Below are positions 45,546 to 58,025 of a stretch of 64,000 nucleotides of DNA, in pieces (within the stretch, counting starts at the first letter, position 1; the number at the start of each line of letters is the position of its first letter). Where the stretch lies: positions 124,001-188,000 of the forward strand of contig JADDOH010023643.1 of assembly GCA_016648135.1 (NCBI GenBank), given 5' to 3'. Under the pieces are notes generated by a model. It saw only the letters and a program-made list of their open reading frames with translations, made no database searches and had not been told where the DNA came from. Both the position numbers and the translations under genes were made by a program. The stretch is from Agrypnia vestita (Eukaryota > Arthropoda > Insecta > Trichoptera > Phryganeidae).

Positions 45546-45939
45546 ATTAAATAATTAGTGCCAATTGAAAAAAATCATCATCTTGTAAAAAATTAAAAAA
45601 TTTCTATCAAAATTATATTCTTCCCAGTCTTGTAACCTCTTAAGTAATTACTTGCAATACATGAACTTTTCCATGCCTTGCTTTTTTACTGTGGTCGTAG
45701 TGGGACAACCACTTTATTTCTGATCGGTAAGAGTAAGAGATTAACCCATATGCAGCCATGCTATTAACTCGGGTGTAACCGTATGTATTAACTGTAATTG
45801 ATTGTGATTAAATTTATTTTAATGGCTTACAAGTTATAATTATTAATAATGTCACTACAAAATCATTTTGCTCTTTTTGAAGAAGGTCACTAGTTATTTT
45901 AAATATTAGTGCACACTAGCCGCAGCATAGCCAGTTGCT

Positions 45940-46400
45940 TCCTGATTGTATATAATGTTATCTTCCAAGAGCGGTTTGCAATATTCACGCATTTGTATTT
46001 TACGTAGATTGACTCGCATTGTCGTTGAAAGCGGGTACGCGAGCGTTCTTGCAGCAGTGCTCACGAGGGCCCGCTCCGCGATAAGTCTCCATTACTTAAC
46101 CTTATTCTCGAGCACCCCTATTTGTACCCTGGCCCGGCGAGGCCAGTTTCAAAGCGTAAATTGTTCCCTATTTATTGAATGCCTCGGCCGAGCTCAGCAT
46201 CCGCGCGAGGGTTGGGGAAAATCAATTTCCTTTAATGTGCGATGTGTTTTTTCAGCGATACAATATATTTTTATTCCTCCCTTAGTATGTCAATTACCGT
46301 TTTTCTGCGAATGAGAGGCGGCCCGATAATCCCAGCGGCAACACTATCCACAAAACAACCCCATATTTCTGGAAATATCTCACACACGACGCGGGCATGG
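45940..46400. other. GC-elevated island
   Basis: A 122-codon frame (45946-46314) spans GC-rich sequence but shows no known domain. CTCGAGCACCCC and CCGGCGAGGCC strings stand out. A conserved regulatory element or exon is possible. Confidence 0.3.
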
Positions 46401-46779
46401 GACAGAGGAAGCTAATTCAGTGTCATGGACTCCGCATTGTCTAGACGAAGATATTAAAGATTAATGTAAGATGAGCGATATTCTTTAAGATGTTTTATAT
46501 TGATTTTCATATATAGTTTCTACAAACTAACTTAAAAATGTCGCACAAGGATTTACGCAGTATATTTCATTACATGCATTGAAATTTGAGAATGTATTCA
46601 ACTAGCTAAAAGTAACTAATTGCCCGTACAATACCACAGAAAGGAGGGACGAGGGACATAAGTATTCACAAACGTTGGACCTATATAAATTAGATTTTTT
46701 TTTCATTTTTACATAATTTTTTTGGATAGTTATTATCCTATGTGTAAGCGTGAACTTAAAAGTTGAGCATTTTCAGAGT

Positions 46780-47075
46780 ATACAATCGAACATAATAATT
46801 TCGCTGTCTGTCCGTCCATCTGTCTATCCGTCTGTCCCCTCAACTTCGTCTAACGTCCGTAATTTCGTTCTAATTCATAGCTAAAAAAACTAAAATAAAT
46901 TGCCGGAGTGGAGCTTAAACCCCGGGCCACCAAATCCGAATCGGCCGTTTAACGCATTTTGCTACGGCCACCTCTCCGTGGAGCGCCAAAAAGATGCTAC
47001 AAATATATACTAGGGCTTAGCAAAGACGCGAACCAATGTTCGGTCATTTTTGACGGGTTGCAGATAGTATATAAA
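46780..47075 (+). mobile_element. Helitron-like element with tRNA-like domain (family B)
   Basis: Reverse homologue of 5978-6275. It starts near AATCGAACATAATAATTTCG with GTCTGTCCGTCC repeats. It contains a tRNA-related segment that reads, on the minus strand, GGTGGCCGTAGCAAAATGCG followed by CGGGGTTTAAGCTCC, and ends with the hairpin GTC-ATTTTT-GAC then GGGTTGCAGATAGTA. There is no coding sequence. Confidence 0.55.
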
Positions 47076-47198
47076 TAAAAAATCAGAAAAAAAACTGTGG
47101 TTGCTATGATATTTTAAAATAATGTCAATCTTATTGAAAAAACATTTACATATTACAAAGGGGTATATAGGCATATATATTTTTAATTTATTTTTTTT

Positions 47199-47483
47199 GT
47201 GCTAAAAGAGGGTATGAGACTCAATTACTGTAGCGAATCATGTCACAAAAACGCCAAGGCGCGAAGTAAGATGTTACCGGCAAACGATTCCTCTATCCCA
47301 GTATGGGAAGACTGTATCATGTCCACCGCAATAACTACGAGAATCGCTAATAACAATGCGTTCATACAGTTCAGGCAAAGCACTCATAATTTTAGCTCCT
47401 TCAACAATAAGCTAATCCTCGCATATTCTTCTACTACGATTAACTTTATCACTATGTATGTACGTGTTTGCTACGTTCCATAA
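47199..47483 (+). CDS. 94-codon open frame, product unknown
   Basis: It reads MLKEGMRLNYCSESCHKNAK at its start. It has no recognised domain and no supporting signals. It may be chance. Confidence 0.12.
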   Translation: MLKEGMRLNYCSESCHKNAKARSKMLPANDSSIPVWEDCIMSTAITTRIANNNAFIQFRQSTHNFSSFNNKLILAYSSTTINFITMYVRVCYVP

Positions 47484-47639
47484 CCGTATTTTTTGGCACG
47501 CGCTACTGCGAAAATAATAAATTTTGATCCTTGTGTTCATACCCCGTTTCCGATAGTTTTCTTTCCATCTGTTCGACGCGTACTGCAGGGAGAATACAGA
47601 GTTGGATGTCGTGAAAAGACAAACCGATCGTTTACACAA

Positions 47640-48000
47640 AAGTTTTCGTCTAATCGCAACAATTAAAAGTTTCGCCACTCCAGGCTCCAGGTAGTCGGCG
47701 CGGGACCTGGAGGGCGGGCGCAGGAGGCAGCAGGCAGCAGGCAGCAGGCAGCGCGGCGTAGCGAGGGTATTATTATTAGTACGTCATTAGTCAGGCGGAG
47801 TAAAACTTGAATACCTCAAGCCCACAACTCGTAGTAAAGAAAAGCCCTTCGCTGCACTAATGGGACCAATTACGGTTACATTCGATAGTATACTTTTGCG
47901 GGAATTTCAACCGTTAATGCTTCCAACGACTACTAGTCTAGGCGGTCGTCACTACTATTATAGAACTACGACTAATAATCGTTTCTCTCGTAACAGACAA
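47640..48000. other. GC-rich block with a GGCAGCA microsatellite
   Basis: Repeats of GCAGGCA type lie at 47728-47755 within a GC-rich stretch. No coding signal was seen. Confidence 0.4.
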
Positions 48001-48401
48001 ATGCAGAATGAATAACAGTATTGTATGTTTGTAGGTTACAGTAATGTGTTGGCTGTACTTTTAGTTGACGGCGACCGAAGATCAAAATTTGTTCATATTT
48101 AATTAACGCATCTTTGTATAATACTAACCGAAGCTCATATTAAGCGTTCATATTTTATTAAAATTATAATTTTCTTACATAATTAAATTTTGTTATTCTG
48201 CATTACATTAAAATTTCCATGAAATAAAAAACACAAAATGTCCATCATTTAATTAATTGTATTTTTTGATACATCCCAAAAATACTAAATTAAAATAAAG
48301 TGTTTTTTTAATTTTATTTAACGCATTTGACAAGATAAGTAGATAAAACAAGATCATAGATGCACACAAAGCAATTGCGAAAGATTATCACAAAATAATA
48401 T

Positions 48402-49282
48402 TGTAACGAAATGGCAAAAGAGATTACGTACAGAATCCTCGTAATATGTCAATGACGACATCGAAACCTCTAAGACCTTCCACTACAATCTGGAACACAC
48501 TACCACACTCTAAGATGATCTAAAATATTCGTGAAACGCCTTGAACAACCGAGAAGTGACGAGAACCTTCCCTTAAATACTAGAATTATCTAGAAAGTTC
48601 GATATTACCAGCAATTGGATACAAATAATTCGGGTCTAGGCCGTCGTGCAGTTGTTGTGTTTTGATAGTTCGCTTGTGCGAAGTCGGCTGCGAGCCGCGA
48701 TAAATAAAGCGAAATAATCAAGTACCTACCTAAGGGGCGAAATAAACCAGTGCGACTTCTACGTGCGTGAATTGAATATTTTATGAGCGATAAATATGTG
48801 TTATCCAGCGATAATAATGAGTTCATATAAGAGAAATACATTGCGAAATACAGTAGATAAAAGAATAGCGTTAAGTTTAATTCGTGTTAGGTGAATTTGT
48901 ACATTCAATAACTATTGGAAAGATTTTTAGAATTGGGCTAGTAGTTAAATTTTATTGATTATTTATAATATTTTGTCTACTATTACATGCTTTACTAATT
49001 TCTAATAATTTTAAATTATTCAATTTCATACCAAAATTATTTATGTGTAAAACAGAAAGTCCTAAATTTTGATGATGGAAAGGTTTATCTGAAACATGTT
49101 GGTGGAATTACTCATATAAACAAATAAGTAGATATAAACAAATAATGTAATCAATATTTTTTTTTAAATGTCAATCTACAATGTTGCTGAATCAAATGAA
49201 AAAATAATTAATCATAAATTAATAAATCGCTAATTAATTTCCAGTGTTTTCATTCAATCCTCCCTAGCTACGACACGTAACA
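48402..49282. mobile_element. solo LTR (Ty3/Gypsy-like), interrupted
   Basis: The left end TGTAACGAAATGG and the right end CGACACGTAACA obey the TG...CA rule and are flanked by the same 4-bp direct repeat, ATAT (48398-48401 and 49283-49286). AATAAA strings near 48703 and 48740 may be poly(A) signals. No internal retrotransposon sequence adjoins it, so it is a solo LTR from recombination. It is split by the insertion at 48920-49235. The superfamily is inferred from the tips. Confidence 0.6.
48920..49235. mobile_element. copy of the 9.15-9.66 kb hammerhead element, nested in the LTR
   Basis: The blocks GGGCTAGTAGTTAAATTTTA, TACATGCTTTACTAATTTCT and AAATGTCAATCTACAATGTT match the reverse of 9160-9450 and the right flank at 9645-9680. 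A decayed hammerhead-like motif (TTGATGA, GGAAA, GAAA, ACATGT) is at 49067-49104. Confidence 0.6.
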
Positions 49283-49286
49283 ATAT

Positions 49287-49985
49287 AAACATTTATTTTA
49301 ATACAAAACATATTTTTGGCTAAGATGGTCACGGTAGCACAATATTATACTTGTGCAATTTTTTATGTATGCACCCGTCTTGTTTGAATTTGCCTTGTGT
49401 GAAGTTGTCACGAAATCAAATTATACGTTAAGATCTAGAGACATTGTATAATTTTAAAATAAAATATAAATTATAAAGTAGAGAGAAATACATGTTTTTT
49501 TATTTTAAAAATTAAGGGCAATGTTTCCCGTCTTTTTTCTGTTTATTATTAATCTTAAAAGTTTTAAATAAATTATGACAAATCGAAGATTGTATCAGTG
49601 TATGTATTTTTGATTTCATTATACAATCAACCTTTGAGTAGTCCATAGAATAATGCATGTCAAGTAAGCCCTCAGCGGACACCTTTATACTATAACGCAA
49701 CGCGTAATACGAAGCTGAAAAGCTCCTAAGTGATGTATGGCTCCCCGGGTTGCGCGTAGTCAAGGAGACCAAGCAAGAGGTATCTTGTAGCTGGAATAAG
49801 GTTTAGCTGTATCTAAAAAAAGTAAGAACGCTGTGTAAACAACTAATAAACCTATCATATAAAATGCCATCTAGCATATTGGGAGATGATAAACAGGCAA
49901 CGAGAGAGCGCGTCGAGAGACAGGTAGAGCGGACCGCGAGCGTTTTTTGAGATTATTAGAAATTAGTTAAAAGCTCTTATAATGT
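49287..49985. other. no recognised gene
   Basis: An 86-codon minus frame (49512-49772) lacks any recognisable motif. Confidence 0.35.
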
Positions 49986-49989
49986 TAGT

Positions 49990-50110
49990 TTGAATATCCG
50001 ATGTGAAATGCATAACATTGGTATCTCGACGAACATTATTCTTCCGGCAAGATAAATCTCCGGGTTCGATTCCCAGTGACAACGCATTTTTTCTAAACAT
50101 TAATATTTTC
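49990..50110 (+). repeat. tRNA-derived SINE-like segment
   Basis: The B box GGGTTCGATTCCCAG is near-perfect at about 50062-50076. The 5' half is too degenerate for a cloverleaf, so this is a SINE-like relic. Confidence 0.45.
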
Positions 50111-50664
50111 TGTGTATTCTCTTAAGGGTCGGTATTAACTTTGTTTATATTGATAGTTTGTTGAAATAATAGATTTTTACGAAAACGGCTTATGTGATTG
50201 ATGAAAATAGTGCTATAATGAAGTCGTGAAAAGTTGAAAGCCCAATGTATTCCCACTGTCAGGGCAGAATGGGACACAGCTTCGCATCACAAAGTGATCA
50301 AAATAAGGACTCCAGGAAATTAGAATGAATAAATAAAACAAACTTTCACCATCATTCCTAGAAGGGTAGTGGCCCACTTCCTTCCAATCCTAGGAGGGTA
50401 GTGGGCAAAAAGTTTCGGCATCGTTTAAACCATTCATTTCCGCGTTCTGTTCCAGTATTCCAATAACAATCAAGACCCGATCTATTTTCATAAATATTTT
50501 GTTACTATTTATCTTTATATAGTCTCGGGCGACCTGCCAAAGGTTGTCGTTGGTAAAGAGAGCATTCGAGACTTGTCCAAGCTACCTCAAATGAGATCTT
50601 TGAGTGGCTTTAGGTAAGCCCCCCGCGCAAGTAAGTTTTAAAGACTCGAGCTGAGGATTTCTGA
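50111..50664. other. no recognised gene
   Basis: There is a local duplication of TCCTAGNAGGGTAGTGGCCC-type sequence near 50356-50404. Otherwise nothing was recognised. Confidence 0.4.
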
Positions 50665-51095
50665 CCTAATTTGTAATTGAAGGAATTGTTCAGTATTTTA
50701 CAAGGTGCAATACATTATCCCAAAGCCTGTTTTAAGCGTGATATATTTTTCTTTGGTAGAATCAATAATAAGATGTGGTATAAGATCTTGGGGCCTCTCC
50801 AGCAATTCAAATAAAAAGACGATACAAAATCTACAAACTGCTGTAAAAAGAATCATAAATCCACAGATTTTTGAACAAGACAAAATACTAAACTAGTGTA
50901 TTCATCCGTTAATATTTTGCCAATTCATGAGTTAGTTGTATTTCTGCTAAGAAAATCACGAATGTGAAATTCGCAAAAAGGTAGCTGATCATGGCAGAAA
51001 CACGATGATGAGCTACAAATCAAATTTTAACAATTCCAAGAATAATAAATAAATATGGTCTGAGGAAATTTGAACATCGAGTTTCAATGTTCTTG

Positions 51096-51126
<31 letters not shown>

Positions 51127-51127
51127 A
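50665..51127 (+). pseudogene. LINE reverse transcriptase thumb/C-terminal fragment
   Basis: The plus strand reads ICSVFYKVQYIIPKPVLSVI, then YFSLVESIIRCGIRSWGLSS, LQTAVKRIINP. A shift gives LVYSSVNILPIHELVVFLLR, and a further one YGLRKFEHRVSMFL. The order ..YY.L..S...YGI..WG.S, ..LQ....RII, ..NILP...L and the YGLR.F.HR ending is typical of Jockey/R1-like LINEs. A (TA)n tail occupies 51101-51127. Catalytic motifs are missing. Confidence 0.8.
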
Positions 51128-51444
51128 TTATTGAGGAGGCCGAGACCCCCCAAGGGTTCTGTAGTGCCAAGAGTGTTGATGATATATATATAATCATATA
51201 ATCTTATATTATATAATTTGACTCAACCAAGAATAAGAAAACTATTTAATTGTTAGTTATAACTGCCCCAGTTTTACTTAGTGGGGCGTTATAAGCTAAT
51301 GTAAAAGAAGTGCGATTGTGATAATATATAAATAAATAATAATACTAAGTCTAACTAACCGCAATGACTCAAATAAGTTTAAATGAATTATTAGAAACAA
51401 TTATATGAAAAAGCTAAATTAAAACTTATTGTATTAACAAGAAA
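51128..51444. other. AT-rich sequence, nothing recognised
   Basis: No structure was seen. Confidence 0.4.
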
Positions 51445-51620
51445 ACACTTTGTATAAACCTTTAATTTGTTGAATTATCAACATGTTTAGGGGCAAATGG
51501 TCCCTTCATCAGGATACAAAGTATACTTAAAATTAAAAATCGAAGTATAGACATTAACAAAATCAAAAAATAAATATTATTTAGATGAACAACTAATTAA
51601 GAAGAAAATTGTAAAAACAA
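51445..51620. repeat. dispersed PLE-like repeat with a hammerhead-like motif
   Basis: Shares its flanks with 38780-38910 and 33640-33830 (for example AAAAATCGAAGTATAGACAT). The motif at 51479-51514 reads, on the minus strand, CTGATGA, stem GGG/CCC, TAAA in place of GAAA, and ACATGT. Confidence 0.5.
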
Positions 51621-52555
51621 ATATTAATGGTAATCATTAATAAAATGACCTGGTTTTTCTTTTTACAAATAGTTACATTTTTGAAGTAGGTAGTTATATT
51701 TAAGTTGATTCATTTAATGGAATTATGAAATTAACTTTCAATTTAATAATGCGAATTTTATATCATAAACTAATTGGTTTCTGATATTTCCATTTTTTCC
51801 GTGGGTACAAAAACAAAATCTAAACATTAAATTAATATTTGTATTTTATTTTATTAACTCGTATAAAAATAAAAATGTATTAATATAAACGATAAAATAC
51901 CATCAACAGAAACTATATTTAACAAAGTGTGGCCTCACGTGCATAATGCTAATGTTAATAAATAATACAACTTATGAAGCAATTTTTAAGAACCTAATTA
52001 AGCAATGAATTAAAGATATAGTCAACGCCAAAAAGAAGGAACTGCAGCGTGCACAACGAAACTGTAAATAAATGGTCCCACCAAAGTCCCTTAGAGAAAC
52101 AAATAATAAGCTTAAGCTTAACAAAAACTTATTATCATCTATCTTAGTGAGGGGGCAATTTACATATCACTGTTATCTATGCGAGAGAGCATGAAAATGT
52201 GAGAAAATAACAAGTAATCTTGGACACATATTTATTGTACCGGCAATTGTATTTAGTTGGTAATTATGAATTATATTTTGACTATTTTTATACACTTTAC
52301 TTATTTACAAAAATTCTAAATTATTCGAACTTGATGTGCAACATAAATTTTCCAGTAAATTATTCGAAAAATCTTAGAAACTAAGATTATTTAAACATGT
52401 CAAATGATCTGACTCCTATGTCAATATTTCAATCTTTTTTCCAATAAAAAATGCAGTACCTACGATCTTTAATAATATTCCCGCGCTTTTGAATATAAGG
52501 TTTCAGTAAATAGACCAATCGACACAATGTTTTTGCGGTAAATATTAAAAATGAA
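51621..52555. other. AT-rich sequence, nothing recognised
   Basis: No gene or repeat was identified. Confidence 0.4.
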
Positions 52556-52559
52556 TATT

Positions 52560-52795
52560 TAGGTATCACGAAGTACGGGGCGCCTCGTGATTCCTGCTCC
52601 TATTATTTCTAGTTTCCCGGACTCCTCCAGCGGGACCCCGGCCTTCCACATCCAATTACCCTCGGATATTTCTCACCTGCGACGGATGCCACCTGCTGAG
52701 ATCCTCCCACTCCCGCCCCAATATCGCCAAATCGTTTACACGTCCCTATTCTTACAGCGCTATTAGCCGGCGCCAGATGTTATACATAGGTGCAT
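52560..52795. other. GC-elevated island
   Basis: A C-rich stretch with two CACCTG E-box-like strings (near 52675 and 52689). No reading frame of interest. It is a candidate regulatory element. Confidence 0.3.
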
Positions 52796-52799
52796 TTTA

Positions 52800-54560
52800 T
52801 TTTTTATTAAGCGTATTAAAATATAACACTATCTAAGAGGTATAAAAGCTAAGGCAGAAATATCCCATTAAGATGTTTCTGTGATAAATACAAAAACACT
52901 ATTCAAGAAAAATTTTCTGGAATCTATGAAACCAACATCTTACTGGAAACAATTTTCACCTAAATTTTACTTTAATATACGTGTATAAATAAATACTGCT
53001 GTGTACCTGTTACCAAATGGTAGATATTGCCGTTTTTGCTATTTATCTCTGAATATTGCTGTATTTTCTATAATAATATTTCAGTCTAAAATCGACATCA
53101 ACTCTCACTTCAGTATGGAGCGGCCATTTTGTCAAGTGACATATCCTTTATGGGGGGGGGGGGGGGTGAGCAATTAAAGTGGACATTGCTTTCTTTGCTT
53201 TTGGTAGTGATTTGGAAATATGATTTCGGAAGGGATATGCCTTTACTTTTATACCCCCCACGTAATGTTTCGAAAATTCTAAGATTGCAAGACCTATGAA
53301 CCGGTAGTATCACGATATTAAATTTTAGTCGCGAATGTTGCATTGTTTTAAATAGGAATTGTTAGAATGACCGCCGATAGAGATTATTCAGATACACAAT
53401 CAGGAACCGAAATCTTTCTTTTTCCGTAAAACAAATACGTATTATGACTTTAGTCTCTAATATTCGCTATTTCAAAAGTGATTAAAATGATCCAATTTAT
53501 GGATATTCTATATTTTTCAGGAACAGGCCAAGTTCACATAAGCTGTGGGTGTTTATTTTAAATTGTACAGAACATTAATATGGTGATGAACAATACGGAA
53601 TTCATAAAATGTGGTCTTCAAACCGCCTACAAATGTTCACCACAAGCTTGATTTCCGTTTCGATACTCACCACGGTCTACACACTCATATATGTATCATA
53701 GAAATTAATTATAATGAGTAGATAAAATGTTCTAGTGAAAGTATAAGATGAAATATAGCAAAGGTAATTAATTAATTAATCAGCAAAAATACACATGAAA
53801 CAAAGACACAATTTTAATACTTATTGCATTAATTAGGATCACGTGGATTCGCACTTCAAAGATCATGATTTCCAACACTACAATTACTGTTATCAATATC
53901 TTATATATTTTTAAAATTATGAACACAGATTTTAAGACATTCGCATCTTTTTTTTATATTTCCTCTTCTTTTCTCTCCCGCTCCTCTGGATATTATTTAA
54001 CTGTATTTACTTATCGTACTTTTTTATTTTTTGTTATTTTTTATATATAATATCTATGATTCTCACCAGTCTGTAATAATTAAGAAGAACCATGTCATTT
54101 CCTTTTTTTTTTGACATAATTTAATTAACTCACATCCGATAAGCTCTTTAAATAAAATATGCATCTGATATATTTGGCATCAATGCTCTAATATTTTCGA
54201 CAACGGGATTCAGTTATTAACTCGTAACCTTATCCAAAATGCATATAATAATAATAGATGTCGACATACGCGCATTGATGGGGATATTCGAATATAAAAG
54301 TACCGGCATTAATCAATGATGAGGTCAAACAACACGTGTTACGTGCAAGACAATCGACAAGTATTTAGAAAATTAGTAAACAAGTCTTCACACACAAAAC
54401 CGTAAACATCTGCAAAAAACAAACATAGGTCCAAGAACCAATAAATTTCTATATTAGAGATAGGTAAACACAAAAATGCAGGAGCAAAGATATTTACACA
54501 GAAGGAAACGGAAGGAAGTATTGAAGACTAGTACAATAGCTTAGGTAAAGTTCATGTACG
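52800..54560. other. no recognised gene
   Basis: The sequence includes a run of 15 G at 53152-53166. A 77-codon minus frame across it is compositional. Confidence 0.4.
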
Positions 54561-54582
54561 GAAAAGCACAGCGTGTTGTGGG

Positions 54583-54605
54583 TTAGGTTAGGCTAGGCTA
54601 CTGAG
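54583..54605 (+). repeat. short TTAGG-like run
   Basis: GGTTAGGTTAGGCTAGG resembles the insect telomere repeat TTAGG but has only two clean units. Confidence 0.3.
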
Positions 54606-55459
54606 GGTACGGTGAAGTTACCTTGACCATATTTTCACGATTAGGGAAGGATGTCCGGTAAGAAAGGACGGCAGAACGCGGTGACGCAGTGGTGACTGTA
54701 CGGGAGCAGTTCACACTTTACGACTGTCCGCTCGTCAGATCCTGCAAAAATAACGGACTGATGATACTTCGTAATTGCTTCCTCGAAATGTTTAGAGATT
54801 TCAGAAAACAAAGAATACCTTCATATATTAAAAATAATCCCTTAAAACGAGTCCTACATCGCCGCTCAGTGATGAATGTGACCAAGACGATCTAACTCTT
54901 ATACACATTCATCGTTGACAATACAATCAAAACATTAATAAAATTGGTTCATCATATATATATGAACAATAGATCACATTTTTTAAAACCTCGTTTCGCC
55001 CAAGTTGCAAGCCCAATCAAAACAGGCAGCAATTTGTTACGATTGTAAGCGCATAAGTAATCTGTCCGACCACATAAAAGGTGAAGCATTAAAAGCGGTT
55101 TAAAATTTTTCACACAAAATTGAATTTTTTTTCTAAGCCATTTTAAACAACATTTGTATTTGAGGCATGCGCAGGCACGTAGGGAAGTGCGGGTCTGGTT
55201 TTGTAAAGTAAGATCATAAAATAGTCATCGTCAATGACGGAACAGCCCGCTGTGGGCCATGGCTTTCTCGCTTTCGCTCTGCTTTCCTCTGTCCTCCGTT
55301 GTCCGTTACCAGCTGCACAGATAATGCCGCTCAAATACCGCGGCTCTGGTCTTCGCTACTTAAGCTAATTGTATCAAACAATTTCTTCGCTGATTGTCCT
55401 GAATCTACGTCGGGCGTGACTAGTCCCTGTGTTGGTAACCTAGACCGATTCGAACTGTA
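54606..55459. other. no recognised gene; GC-richer part at 55140-55350
   Basis: Short frames lack recognisable motifs. The GC-richer part resembles the other islands in the window. Confidence 0.3.
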
Positions 55460-56382
55460 AAGAGTAAAAAAATAGGGGGGAAATGTCACAAATGATAACC
55501 GTCGAATCCTAAAGAATAATTTTGCAAATTTTGAGTCCGATCGGTCGAACGGTACAGATTTTCATGAAAAATATATCAGTGGAAGGGGAAGGGGTAAAAG
55601 AATAGGGGAAAACGTCGCCTATGTTACCCACCGGGTCCTAAAGAATAAATTTCCCAAATTTGAATCCGATTAGTCAAACGGTACAGATTTGCATCAAAAA
55701 TAAATCAGGGGAGGGTAAGGGTTAAAAAACAGAGGGGAAATGTCGTACATGTTACCCGCCGTGTCTTTAAGAATAAGTTTCCAAATTTTGAGTCCGATCA
55801 GTCAAATCGTACAGATTTGCATTGAAAATATATCTGCAGAGGGGAAGGGTTGAAATAATAGGAGGGAAATGTCGAATATGTTACCCGCCGGGTCCTAAAG
55901 AATAAGACTCCAAATTTTGAGTCCGATCAGTCGAAAGACACAAATTTACATCGAAAATATGTCAGGGGGAGAGGAAGGGGTAAAATAATAGGGGGGAAAT
56001 ATCGCCTATGTTCCCCGCCGGGTCCTAAAGAATAAGTTTCCAAATTTTGAGTCCGATCGGTCGAAAGGTACAAATTTACATCGAAAATATGTCAGGGGGA
56101 GAGGAAGGGGTAAAATAGTAGGGGGGAAATATCACCTTTGTTCCCCGCCGAATCCTAAAGAATAAGTTTCCAATTTTTGAGTCCAATCGGTCAAACGATA
56201 CAGATTTGCATAAATATGTCAGGGGGAGAGGAAGGGGTAAGAGAAAAAGGGGAATGTTGCCTATGTTACCCGCCGGGTTCTAAAGCATAAGTATGCAAAA
56301 GTTGAATCGAATCGGACAAGTGGTGTGAATTTGTTTAGAGAACAGACAGACAGACAGACAGATATTGAGTTTCATAGGTATA
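55460..56382 (-). mobile_element. Helitron-like element, seven tandem units (family A)
   Basis: On the minus strand it starts ACCTATGAAACTCAATATC near 56382, has a (TCTG)n run, then seven units whose GAGTCCGATCGGTC landmark (or a variant) falls at 55533, 55662, 55790, 55919, 56049, 56179 and 56304. Spacing is 125-130 bp. It stops near 55460 without the terminal hairpin. This is the longest array of the family in the window. Confidence 0.7.
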
Positions 56383-56489
56383 GATAGTTTTGCGGGTTTG
56401 AAGAAAGAGTACTAAGAAATACGTTTGTAAAATATAAAAAATAATAAGGCGATGGGATTACTTGAAAAGGTTATTCAAAACATCGAGAA

Positions 56490-56815
56490 CTGAGGCACCT
56501 AAATGGGCACGGCAGGGATGGGAGTCGGGAGCCGGTGCGAGCGAGATCGCTGCGCGGATATCGGGATGGGGGGGGAGGGGTGTCCCCGAGGGAGAATCAA
56601 TTATTTACATGTTTACGGTCGTTTAACCACGCCGGGTTTTTACAGCATCTCCCTACCTCGGTTTCGCGCCAGCCACCCCGCCACCCCGCCATCCCTCTGC
56701 CGCCTGAGGGCGCGGGACACGGCTGCACTGCCCGCTAAGTCCTTGGACGGAAGTGAAGGCAACCCGAGAGTAAGGGCTACTTTAGGAAAATCAAGATAAA
56801 CGGCATGGCCGAGAG
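56490..56815. other. GC-rich island
   Basis: Two overlapping plus frames (56503-56799, 56535-56738) arise in sequence rich in CCCGCCA-type repeats. No domain was recognised. Confidence 0.3.
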
Positions 56816-56879
56816 ATTTAGCTAATTAATTATTTTTTTCAATAATCAATAGAAAAAAACAAAATATATTTTTAGAAAT

Positions 56880-56950
56880 AATATAAAACGCATGACACTT
56901 GATAAAATACCGGGATTTCTGGGTTCGATTTCTGGTAAGGTCACAAAATA
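56880..56950 (+). repeat. tRNA-related SINE-like relic
   Basis: A B-box-like GGGTTCGATTTCTGG near 56920 resembles that at 50062. The rest is too degraded for a cloverleaf. Confidence 0.3.
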
Positions 56951-58020
56951 TCTAAGTGATTTCATATAGGAGTATTTTTGTGAAGTGTTTCGCTATAGTG
57001 ATTGGGCATCATAGCTTAATGTTGTATTAAAAAATAAATATATGTGCTCATTAAAACACTATGATGGAAGATACCTCTACTAAGTCAAGCGAGCCACTTA
57101 AAATTATTTTAATAATATGTAGTCTTTGTTCTCCATGAAAAAGAACACCATTAAAATAGTCACATGATCGATACACACATAAAACAAATAATAAATTCTA
57201 ATGCGAAACATAGCCATTTTAACAGTGGGTACCCATTAAAAATCTAGACCGGCTCAAATCTTCCCAATAATGGTTACTTATTATTATTTGTTTATTCTAT
57301 GTATTGATTATGAAACCATTTCAATGGTGTAGTTATTCAATATCACTTAACATAATTCTAGACTACTGGAATTTTTTTTCTTTAAAGCGCGCCAATAATG
57401 ACGCCACTGCCAACGGATTTCTATTTTATAATTATGTCATTTATTTGGAATGTTTATTTTTAAATATTACTTAAGGTATTTTTATTAAAAAACTAAAATT
57501 TTGTGAGTACGCCTAGAAATACGGGAATAAATAGAACATACTGTTTAAAATCATATCTTTATATAAATAAAAAGCGTTATAAAATCAACAAAAAACGTAA
57601 AAACTTCTTGCATATTTAAAACATTGTTACTTTATTAATATTGAATATTTCTTAGTAAAATTTCTAGATAATGAAGTATACTTTATACGTATAAAAAACA
57701 TATTATGCTTACATATAAATATTCATTAAAAATTAGCGCCGCCTAGGACACTAAAAACGATTTTTTGGCCGCGGCCTGTCGATTAATGCTTATAATTTAT
57801 TAATTATTATAAATAATGTCCAGTTTATTTCATTTATTTAATAACAAAGGTTGTATCTGAGTTATTGCGCTAAAAGAATTGCAGCCTAGAGTGTACATTC
57901 TGATATAAATAAATAATAAAAACCCACATTTTCGTAAAAAAAACAACGAAATACGCATTTCCAGTGAATGTGCCGCCTTAAATATTGATCTAAAAATTTC
58001 ATTATTCAAATTAGTACATT
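56951..58020. other. AT-rich sequence, nothing recognised
   Basis: No coding signal. A short GC patch GGCCGCGGCC lies near 57767. Confidence 0.4.
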
Positions 58021-58025
58021 CATTA

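Noticed and set aside
48455..48485. TGACGACATCGAAACC resembling a hammerhead core
   Set aside because: There is no room for stem II; it lies inside the LTR and is probably chance.
54583..54605. Telomeric TTAGG array
   Set aside because: Only two clean units; too short to claim an interstitial telomere.
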